A stretch of DNA of 64,000 bases from Opisthorchis felineus (lineage: Eukaryota > Platyhelminthes > Trematoda > Opisthorchiida > Opisthorchiidae). The notes beneath the pieces are model-generated. The model ran no database searches, was not told where the DNA came from, and saw only the letters and a program-made list of their open reading frames with translations. This document shows, piece by piece, positions 41,101 to 53,100 of the stretch (position 1 is its first letter; the number at the start of each line of letters is the position of its first letter). A program made the position numbers and the translations under genes. The stretch is taken from positions 34,323-98,322 of the forward strand of contig SJOL01003998.1 in assembly GCA_004794785.1 (NCBI GenBank), in the 5' to 3' direction.

Positions 41101-44100
41101 TGTCAGTGTTGTAGAAAGGTGCATGACATTATGGTGCTATGCTCTCTCTCTGTTCAAAGCTGAAATATCTTTAAATACACTAGTTTTTTGGTTATAGGCG
41201 TTCCCTCCTTTTTCGAGGAGATCTGTACCATACTTAGAAAGCAATGGAACCGGTGGTGCACATTCCATCATTTCAGGTGAACGATCGAGCGATCCTGGAC
41301 GAAATGGACCATTACTTAAGGGCCAGTCAACAAGACCTCTCGATACCGGAACTGCAGCTGTCCGAAATCAAGGATCTCCCACTACCCCTTTTGCTTCCTC
41401 CAGACGGTTATGCCTCGGATGCTGTTCTCACGGGAACACCCAGTGGTTTGAGCGAATTTCTTCGACCTCTGGTTTCCAAAGGTCTCATTTTTGTGAGGCG
41501 AAATCCGGCTGGAACGGGACAGTCTGATTCCCGTCCGTGGATACGTTGTTTGCGACTCAGTAAAGTAAGCTACGCATGTCTGCTTTCTACGGTAAGGAGC
41601 ACCACTAGATTTTCACGGAATTGCGTTGAATTGTTTACTGGATGATTTGAGTTGCAGTGCTCTTTTCTGTGCCAGCATTCCATTGCTTTTCACGTTGGCA
41701 AACGGTTGAAGTTTTTGGTCAACCATTATAATAGCATCGTTGTTTAGCCGACCAATAGGGAAATAATATAGCAAATAATATTCTAAATAAACATTCACTT
41801 ACTCCTGGAGCATCCACCGAATAGTGGAATTCATACAATGGTGCCTTCCATTAACTATGGTGTGGCAGAGGGACAATCTGTTGTTGTTCATCCTCTCGTT
41901 TACCAGTCGTCAATGCACCTAAGTTGTCAGTGCACCCAGAGATGAGCAGCTGCTCAGCAACGTAAGCAACACGGATTACACGGTTCGGTTAAATCGTAAA
42001 ATCGTGTCCGCTGTATGCAAGATCCGGTACACTGTGATCTGCTCCAACTCAGTCTTATGTTCTCGCTTCACAGAAATCTGAACGTTGCATGAGACAGAAT
42101 GGTCTTCATATACTTCTGTCAATGAGACCTGGGACAAACACTGTAATACCTATTTGCAGGTATATCAGCCATGCTCACACCCACGATGTACTTACTATCA
42201 CCATTTGCGTTGGGCGCTTTGTCTGTATGCCTTGCATTAATGTCCCTATGCCATACGAATGGGGTAAGCATTTTTCAAACAAGCGACTGCAGTAAATGTA
42301 CTTTGGATATTGATGACGGTGCTAAGAGCTATCACCTGTAAGGCTCAACTAAAACCCTCAGCATATTGGTGATCAAAGCTGCCTACTACAGTCAACACAA
42401 ATTTCCTGTCGCATCACGCTCCTCCTGTCCTGATGTAATTATTTTGATGGGTCCAAACCAGAAGGACAAGTAGTGAATTCGAGTTTCGCTCTTATTAGAG
42501 CTCATTAGCAGTGCATATGCTTGGTTATGCCGGAGCTTGCACTTCGGACATGTCACTTGCGAGGTGCGGTCCCCATCCGGGAAGACGGTATTTACCAACA
42601 CGTCTTAGTTGACTGGTAGGGCCTTTTATGCTTCGTTGCCACTTTGAAATTAACGGCTCACCTGGTAATCAGTCTTTCCAGATTGCCGATCTGTTCCATA
42701 TATAACGACTGTAAATGGTTCCAGTATTTAAAAAAATTTGTCGGGAACGTGGAAGACGATTAATAATGAAAGATTTTAAGCGTTTATCACAATCGTAATT
42801 AAAAGTATTTAGCTAGGCTAAAGGCCTTGGCCGTCCTGGTGTTACTGTCAGCATGTCTGTTTGAAAACCTGATGAGTAATCTGCCTTTGTATCCATTCAG
42901 AACGCTTTAAAAAAGATTCATATTTTGCGTGCTACAGAGTGATGAGCGAAACCGATCAGTTTAGCCGCCTTAAATGCTTCTCATTTGGTACAGTCTTACT
43001 GGATCAGTCACTCCAGGACCGAAAGTACAGTCTGGGTTAGTGCTCTCTTGCACCTATTTGATCCTTTCACTACTCTCAGTTAGGCTGAGTATCTTTCAGT
43101 TGACAGTGTTTTGGAATATTGGTATCTCGGATGCGTTTATTGGCTGTTGATCTGTTTACCGAGCTGCAATTCGGTTGCCGAGCCCACTTACAGATCAACA
43201 GCCACCTGATCAATTGCCGTAGTTTTTAACTCTTGAAACACATCTGGAGGGCATTTACCCACTAATGTGTCAACAGGTTAAAAGACACTATTCTAAATCA
43301 GTGAACTGTCATGAAGAGTTTTATTATTCCTACGGGTACAGTGAATGAGGCACAAGTTAACTGCTCAACCATTATCCATAGTCAAGTCAATTTTTAAAAA
43401 AGCTTCATGTACCCGCAAAGGTGAATTTTCACCGTAAAATCTCGTATCAGATATAAAAGTAGCCATAAAATTTGTAAAGAATGAACACAAACCAGAAGAC
43501 TTGTTAAGAACGAACCACACCATGAGTCACTGTCAACAACATACCGAGCCAAGTAAGGAATCACAGAATTACGGTTTCTTGGTAGTTCCCGTAGGTAAAC
43601 GTTTCTATTGTCATCGTCTGTAGGATGCTAATGTGGTCTGGGATAAACATGGCTGAAGAGAATGTTGACCGCTCAGTAGTATTTTCTGGTGAAGCTAAGT
43701 GATTGCTCACCAAATAGCTAATTATGACAGTCCTGGCGATCTCGCCCACTTGGAGACGATAATTTTTCATCGAAAAGCCAGGAAATATGTCAGAGGAACA
43801 GTGATATGTCACATGTAGTAACAAATTTGTGGTTTACATTTGGAGGATAGTGCTCTTAGTTTGACATTCGCCAAACTTTGATGAAAACAGCTTGAGTGTG
43901 AAGTGACTAGCTGGGTTGATATTATCTCCAGTCCCCATCGGGGGGTGTCGGAAGACAATAACTGTGGACCATAAGCAGTGGCAACCTACAAACAGGATGC
44001 TGAATGCGCTTACCTGAAGAGAGGGAGTTATTAACATATTTGCATTTTGAAACAGAAAGAAGGGAGATTTCTGGGCAACATCCAGTAAGTTCATTCAATC

Positions 44101-47100
44101 CGGTTTGTACTTCCGTTCGGGTTTCTTAACTTTGACGATCACAACCAATCAGAATGTTTTAAGCATAGTTACGTCGGTAGGAAGAATCGGGAGTACTCAG
44201 ATCTTGGACATACAGGGCAAAGAAGAATGGGAAAATTTAGTGCCTCATGAAACGCCTGTTTAATTTGGCAGTGATGAGAACTTTCATTCATCTGGAATAG
44301 GGTTTGGTTAGCAAAATTATCATGCGCAAGGTTCGTCAATTATTTCTCATCGAGTAGCTGTGAAAACAGCTCGTAATTGATGATGTCAAGGTCATTTGTA
44401 TAATGAGAGACTTTCGCCTGCCCATAAGCCATGACACAACAATAGCTGCACGACGAGTTAACGCACTCGAGTTACTAGTACTTCGATATATTGTCGCATA
44501 ACCCAATAATAGTAAAAAATACTATTGTGTTCTACGTATCAAGCTCTGAAGAATCCGAATTCAAAACTTATGCGATGGTATCCAGTTTTGAAGGTAGATA
44601 TCTGGTTAGAAAATTGTCATGTGTCTTCAGCTGACTGGCTGCACCCTAGCCTCGATAAGATTGTACTTTGAAAAGTATGGATCTACAGACAACGGGTTAA
44701 TAGTGCAAGGCTCATTTCTCAGGAATAAAAGTTACCTTGGCTGTTCTGCAACAACTAGGGGGGGTTCCTCTAATGAAAAGAGTTGTAACGGGGTCGCCGG
44801 GGCTTTCCGCGTACAATCTAACACAAGATCTGGACCAAAAGCTTTTCTTGGCTTCGGTTGCTGCCCCATTTCCTGCACAGTATTTGTTGTGGGGGTGCAA
44901 ACGGAGCCTATTTTGCTTTTGTGTTACTGGAGTATTCAAAAATGCTGATGAATGTGTCAGGCTTTTGAATTCGCTATTGAGGTTATCTACATCAGAGCCA
45001 TTTGGACAAAACTTTAAGTCGTGGTCGCAGAGCTGTTCCAGAGCTCTATACAGATCACAACAATTTTGGTTACCATGACGAGCTCCGACCTACATCCAAT
45101 TCAGCCGATTGATTCGAGTCTCTAACTGACGAGTTAGCACCCAACTTCCGGGTTTCGCCCAACTTGACTGCCACTTCGTTCTTCCACCGTAAGTGCCTCA
45201 GCGAGGGGTCGGGAGATCTGTCTGGTTTTGGGTAGACTGTTAGAACGGGGCAATATCTGTTGACACATAAGATGACACAGCTGGCCAAATATTCAAATTA
45301 TACTGTAGGATGGGGATAACGGAAAACTGAGGAGTGTATGGAAGTAGGCATTGTGACTGGTAAGCTGAATTTATCGGCTGAGCAGCACGTTTGTCCTAGG
45401 ACTGATTGAATTGTTGCAAGACGGCTCGAATTCACCTAAGAACATTGGAGAAACAGTCAAAAGACATTGATTTGAAGAGCCAATTTTGGCGAACGTATGT
45501 GCAGCCAAATTGTCAGTTTTATTCATAGGGAAGTGCACAATCCACAGAAGGTTAGAAAGTGAGTCTGATTTATTCAGATCACCCGCTACGATAGGAAGAA
45601 TGCTGTCCAAATGGGTAATTATTTGAAAAATAATGAAACAATGGGTTCGGTGAGCGAGTGTAGTACAGTGCACATGTTTACAATTAGAATCGAGTGATTG
45701 TCGTTCAGGCAATTGGGTCTAAATTCCGCGATTAAACAACAAACGTGTACTGAAGGAAATATAAAACGAACGCTTGTAAAGCAACGCCATTTTCTGTTAG
45801 CGTTCGTGAGGGCGTCTACACTTCCGTAATGGACTTCTGCTGGGTGTCCGAACTTTCCTAACAGCTAGTGGACCTTACTGGATGTAATGGATGCGACTCT
45901 ATTCCTTCAGAACCATCATCCAGCCAGCTCGATGTTTTCTTTGCTTTCCGTAGTGCTTCCGGGCTTAAGGAAAACAGCTTGGCGCAACATTGAAAAGAAA
46001 TCCTACAGTTGATGCTACCTGTAGTAGACATGTCCTCGAAGCAGACTAAATCAATCATGAATGATATCAAGAGGGCTAATGGATGGATCCACTGCGAATT
46101 TGTACAATAAAATTTCGAAGATGGAGAGTATGACGAATTTTGAATGCCGCTCCTTCAGATGGAGAAATCGTAACTATGTTGGCAAACACTGGGAGTTTTC
46201 CATTCTTTTCTCGGAGACTCCTGAGTAGGCATAATGACTTGAGAACAGGTATCATGAACAGAGAACAGTTGCCGTCATGGGCGATTCACAGGTGGCATGC
46301 TTGTAGTGCGACTGTGGCCACCGTACCAGTACTAAAAATGTGTTACTGACTGCTGAGCAGTAGTATACGTTTTGCGGAGCTTTGCTGGCTTGCAAGGTAT
46401 CGTCAGGCTCCCTCAAGCTGACATGTGAAGGCTAAATAGATACACTCTTTCATTGAAAAGTGTGTTAAAAAATGAAAACGTGCTGGATATTTTAACGTAA
46501 AGGTTAGCTTCATAGGCAGTCTTTTGACTTTATTCTGCGTAAGAGTTGCATTCACCCTTTCTGGCTCAGGGACTTGTCTGCGTTTCGGAGTAACTCACGC
46601 CGGTAACTTTTTCTGCAATTCATTAAATCACTATATCCTGCCTGCGAATCAGATGATTTCGATACCTTGCTGTTAACGGCTGATTTCTTTTGACGCACTA
46701 TATATTCAAAACTGTTTCTAAGTACGTGGCTTAAAGACCTTTTGCATATGGTGCAAATTTCCCAAATTGCCCATTGCAGGTTGAAGACATTGAAGCCCAA
46801 TCAACGGATGAGGTCAAACGTAAGCTAGAAGTGCCTCCCCCAACTTCCCGATCAGCCAGTCACATCCCATCTTCACCACATGGTGAGTCCGGTGACAATG
46901 GTTCAGACCTGTCTGACACGGACTCAGAAGACAGTCTGCCGACGAACCGACGGTTAAAACAGCGACAATATCAACCAAAAACTGTTAATTCTCGAAAGTC
47001 CACTTTGTTAGGACAAACAACGCGACAACATCGTTCTTTGCCGGACCTAACTAACTCTGATTTTGGTGGTCTCGCAAAAGAGGCGAATGTCCCTGTTCGG

Positions 47101-50100
47101 TCAATTACACGGTTCTACTTACGAAAGCACAACAATAGCCTTGGGTTGAGTATAGTTGCGGCGAAGGTGAGTGTGAATGTAATGTGTGAGCTTCATTTTC
47201 TATGTTTACATTTTGTCGTATTGTGGATAGAACTCAGTAACTGAGATTAAATTAGCCGAGTTATACTTTCCCGCTGAACATTTGCTGTCTAGTTGGGTGT
47301 CTGTCGTGGTTTGTGACTTCGCTTCAGAAGTTGCTATGGACGTCTCCCTTATGCCACTGGAAATGAGGCTAACGCAGTTTGGATGACAGATTTCCACTAC
47401 GAATGCCAGCTTCAATTTGATAGTGTAGTCCCATTGCAAAATAGGTGACCAATTCCCAAGGTGGTGACAACGTATTTCATCCCAACTATCATCAGCTTAT
47501 GAAAGTCTTCAAAAGCTTGGAAATCAATAGATGGACTCTTCCCTGAAGTTTGCTGAGCCATAGTATTTCAACGCTTGTGTTGGGTGCGGTTTTCTTTCAT
47601 GGAAGCTAACCCCGAAGAAGCCGGTCACTATCGGGAACAAACTTGAAGAACTTCATTCAAGTCCCAATGTAGACGGAGGAACTAATGAACGAGAAACATT
47701 CCTATCAACGGTCCACAAGTCGAACTCCAACATTACACTGTTGATAATACGTGATCAGAATATTTCTTACGAATCGTAGTACCACGTGTGTTGCAGACCT
47801 AGTTGTGAAACCAATAGTCTTGCAGATTCTTGACAACTCAGCCACTAGCCTTACGCTCCGACTCGTATGCACTACCAGCCAGCAGAGGACCATTGTAACT
47901 TCGTACATAAGGGGTTTTCCGAGCTAAAATTCACTATTCACATAAAAGCACAACCAAATGTGAGTCAGTTTTCTCTAGGCTATTTTTTAATTTTACGGCG
48001 TGATTTTTGGTGGAATTCACTGGCCCACAGGTCACACAGGAAGCCTATGAGCTGGCAAGTAAATTCCTCGGACTGTTACAGTGTCATCAAGTGGACGAAT
48101 CCTCAAAGAATGATAAGTTATAGTAAGGATAAAAGACCTTGTGTAAATGTACTTCTTGGGGTCCGGCTGCATATATCCCACAACTTATTCTTAGCTATTT
48201 GAAGCCGTTAGGTCTACTACAGTTGTGATGTGACCCTTAGGCCTGCAAGCTGAATTCGATCGACTATGGTAGTTTACATTGTTAATAGGTTCCCGTAAAG
48301 TACAGTTGCCAGTGATCAGCGTTTCCGTGGCTTCTTAACACCCGTAGTGTTGTAGTAATCCGGGGCTTACTCAGTGGACTTAAACTGGCAAAACTTCCGA
48401 TTATTGTCGTGCTGATTGTATCTAAGGACGTGGAAACCAGCTAGTTATCGAACTACTCAGAAGTTTGTAAAATCAGATTTTGGGTTCTTATGTTGACCGC
48501 AACCCAACGTGTCCCTGCTAGTTTCTCATCTGATTGTTCCGGTACAAACTCATTTTCGATACTTTCATTTGACCCTGGTAACCGAGTCAACGAGATTGTA
48601 GATTATATTTTGAACATCCGTGGTTCGATCCACACATGGGCCCCTGTGGTTGCTGCCGGCCCCGTACTGTGGATCTCTACACTCGGTATTTTATAAACAA
48701 ACACTTAAAAACCTCAAAACCACAGCATGTTTGCCCAGCGCAAACCTGATTCGTACTCCAGATATTCGTTGCTCTTGTTTATTAACATACCGTGTACTGA
48801 TTCCGTACACTACGTTTTTTTATAACTTCATTGACCTCATTGTCACAGAATCAAGCATTTCTATCCAATATATCAAAGAACTATTAGTAATAATTTATCT
48901 ACAAAGTTTAGTTTCCTTTCGTTGACGCAATCTGTTGACAGAAAAGCGGAGATTCAATGATCCTGCTTCAGGAGGAGATCTTTACGAGTAAGTATGGAAC
49001 TCAACATCTAAGGACACCCAGCGGCCGATTTGATCTCTATGGTCGCTCATTGGAAGATACGTTTATACTTGCAAACAGTTACAACAGTCCAGCCGAGGTC
49101 TTGTGTGAATTCAACCCATATCGCTCCAGTATACTGTTCGTCCCTTCACTGGAACACAGCAGACAATTAAAATCACTTGACGCTGCTTGACTGAAGACGG
49201 TCAATGGGTCCATATAGCGCAGTACTCACAGGAAGCAAACTTGGACGGGTCAGTGCATTCACTCTGATAGTATCATCACAAGGGTGAAAACCGATCAGAT
49301 ACTTGTCCGACAGAGTAGACGAAATTCGATCCCACGACTGTCCACTGAGAGAAATGGAATTTCCAAAACACGTTTTTGCAAAACGGGAACTCAGACTGGT
49401 TCATACTCAAGACTAAGCGGACCATAACATAGAGGCTGACAAAAAGTGTCTGTATCAAACTCCGTTGGGCAGGAGATTCCACCGTCGAACTCATCACCGG
49501 GAGGCTAACTAATCGCACAACCGTGCAAATATCTGCTTGAGTTTGTCGTCTTCAGAATAGGCCTGAAAGGCAGACTGCTAATATGCGCCACCAGCGTCCG
49601 TGTATGTTATGCTCTAGCCAAACAGCGTATTTTGGTTTTTGAAAGGGGCCATTACACCAGGTCTAATTGCATCCTCTCATATAAACTACTTTTCCATATT
49701 TCAAACAACAACAACTAACTTGGCACATCTATCTCAATCCTCAAAGCTGAAACGCAAAATCGGCTGTTCAGATAATTCAGGCTTAAGAACTCAGGTATAT
49801 CTGACATGCACCAATGGCGTACTCGTAATACACTCGCCTCGATTGTCAAATCTCGACGCCACTGAAAGGAGGCTCTGTTGATGGCCGATAATAAACGTGT
49901 AACTCGAATCCTGTACTTCTCTCTTTTGATGAGTACCAAGCAGGATCACCGCACCAGACCACAAGAAAGTGGCATGCATTAAAAACCAGGCCTCAGTAAG
50001 TATGATAGCTTTTTTTCACGTGGCGATGTTTTTCCCTCATCGGAAGTTCGAAGTATCGCAACAATCGTTCACCTACTTGTTTGCCAAATATTGAAAGTCT

Positions 50101-53100
50101 TTGCATGACGCTTCGCTTCACAGCATTTAATCTTACTTTAAAACATGCTTGCTCAATTTACTCCGTATTTCTAAGTGTATTCTTCTCATCGTTCCACAAA
50201 TATTTATCTGAGTACCATTTCATTCTACTTTACCGAATGTAATTGTCAGGCCGAAGGTGATACACAATATGGCATCTATGTCAAAGATATTGTTCCGGGC
50301 GGTGCTGCGGATCGCGATGGTCGACTGGACATGGGTGACCAGATTCTAGCCATTGGGTCGGCAAATCTAGTTGGATGTGCACAGTCAGATGCCGTCGCTA
50401 CCTTGGCTAAACAAAGTCAGTCTGAGGAGGGTGTTCTCTTGACGGTGGCACAAGGCGCCGCCAAATTTCACGGAATCCTCGAGCTGATTCGTCCTCCAGG
50501 TTCAGAAAGACCATCACCAATAGCAGATGAGACAGTATCGCCTGCAGTCAAGCCTCGTCATTCGACCAAGCCTCTCACGGTAAGTGAATTCAGGGTTTCG
50601 GTTTAATGAATCGGTTTAAAGAGGGGAGAATTACGGCTGATTAATCATCTTGGGGTGTATCAAATTTTGTTAGTTCTGTGATGACGAAGTGAGACAAATC
50701 ACAATGTTTAGAGTTTCTTTGTTTTACCAATATTGCGTTAAACCACTTATGACCTACTAGTTGTCTGATTGTACAAACTGTTTCCGCCTAAATGATATTT
50801 CCCATTTCCAGCAAAGCACATCTTCGTGAAACCCTTACATCTCATCCAATTTCAATTACCTAACCAGCTACTTTGTTCTTTTTCATCCATTCTTACCAGA
50901 CTCCCTCGGATGCGCCACCACCGCACGCAGGACCACACAAAGTAGGGGCAACTGTACACCCCCCTTCGACGCGAATGGGCCTGAAACCAGTTGATGATCA
51001 GGAGCGCATGCCAAGCGGTGCCTCCAAGCAGTCACCCATTGGTCGAATGGCCGGTAGGGAACGTCCGAAGCAGTTTGGTGCACTCAGCCGGTCCACGCCG
51101 ACATTAAATCTGGCCGAGATAAGTGATAAAGACTCTGAAGCAAGCTTTCAGGAATCAGGGACTGGTGATTTCACAAGCAGTGAGGCACAGGAAACCAGAC
51201 GTCTCACGACACGACGAAGTGAACCGAAGGGGTCTGTTGATAGCGGAAAAAGTTCAACATGGGTACGATTGGATGTCTAGTTCACTTTGACTAGCTCTGC
51301 TACTAACCTGGACTGATAGAGCTCGTGTCCTAGTCAAAAATCTGTCTTGAACATCACTTCTCCATTACACTTGTCGCTAGTGCATTCACCTCTCATCGGC
51401 ACATTTCAGAGGTGGTTCCAGCACTTGCGCATTGGAAAGAGTAATATAGTTTACTTGCTTGGTAATGCGAGTTTTATTTGGTCTTTAGATGTGATATGAC
51501 GTTAAATGATATAATACAGTTAGATAGCACGATGAAAGATGTACAGCAACCTGAGTTTGGATCAACGGTTAAGGTACATGATAGACGTACTGTGTCATGT
51601 TTCAAAGCTGTAGTTTAAAAGTGCAAGATATCTGTCGTTACAGAATGGCATCAGCGAATTAGTAAGCTGAAGTAATCAACGGGATGAGTATTCCCTGATC
51701 GCCGCAGGTACACGCTGCCTATGTTTTTGTGCATGCCATGTGCACTTTCCGGAATAGTGACACGATCGACTGGGTCACACAGTAGGCTTACCGCAGCTTG
51801 TCCATAATTTAACTGTACAGACTGACTGACAAGAAAGTCCAAATGTGGATTTTAGCGAAGGAGTCAAGCTGGAATTACACTCCAATCTCGTTTGAAAATG
51901 CAGCCCACCTCCGCATGGAGAAATGATTGAATAGTCCAGACGGATTTTTTTTCGGGGAATAGTGAGCTTGTTTTCGGTACCTATCTTAACTGCGTAAACT
52001 ATACATTCCTGCATGATAAGATCATGGCATCACGTTTGCAGAGCAGGTCCAGCTGGAGGTTTAGGTTGTCTGAAAATACAGTTCAGAAGGGAGGGGTCCA
52101 AGCACCTGGTAACCGGTTTTAGCTTGACTTTCAGATTCCTGTCTAGACCGTTTTATATTGCACATTCCTGAGTGAGTAGTATACAAGAAAATTTGACATT
52201 CGCACAGCTACTGATAAAATTTAAAAGTTTTCTCATAAAAATCATGACATTCCATCGGATGAGGTGGGGTCCTGTAAACCTGGTTTACTTCCATTCCACA
52301 TCGTGCTGATCAATGGCCTGCTGCACTTGAATTCAGAGTTTTCTGTTCGTTTTTGCTAAGTCTATAAACTGATGTATCAACAGAAGACTTGAAAAAGTGA
52401 ATAAAACCATTTTCGAGTCAAAAGGGTTGAGTCATATGCAGTTGGGGCATGTTTTTCATGAGCTAATTAGCTATTCTTTTGGCGACTTTAGGTCAGAAGC
52501 ATGCAAAGAGAAGAACCCGATAAAGTGGATTCTAACCGCCGGAACCAGAAACCTGTAAAACCTGAAGAACACTCACGAAGCCCATCTCCTGGTTCAGATA
52601 TTGTTCGTGAGAGTTTAGTTGCTCCGAAACATCGAAAACATGGTCACTCGAATGTGCGACAAAGGAAGGCAACGGAGCCGAGCACTCAGCGACCCAAGTC
52701 AGGAGTTGCTTTGCATACGGCACGGTCCCAACCGGACATGTCACATGTTCCCAGTAAACAACCCACAGTGAGGCGTAGTTCTTTGGCGGCCGAACCAGCT
52801 GAGCTGTATAACAATGCACCGCAAGCTGATTCATGTTCAGATGTGTTTTCTAGTTTGGAAAGCGTATCCAGTCCGCAGACCCCTTGCAGTTTACAAGATT
52901 CAGCCGAACTAGAAAAGGAGCGAATGGCGCCATCAGATATGGATCCACGGCCCAATTTAACACATAGTGGACGAAGAGAAGAACGCGTCAGACATCCTCC
53001 ACCCCCTTCAGCATCTAGTCAGAGTAAGTGATGTATAAGCCAAATCAGCATCACCTTAAGATCCACTACAGTTATCATTCTTTGGGGAGACTTCAAGCAA

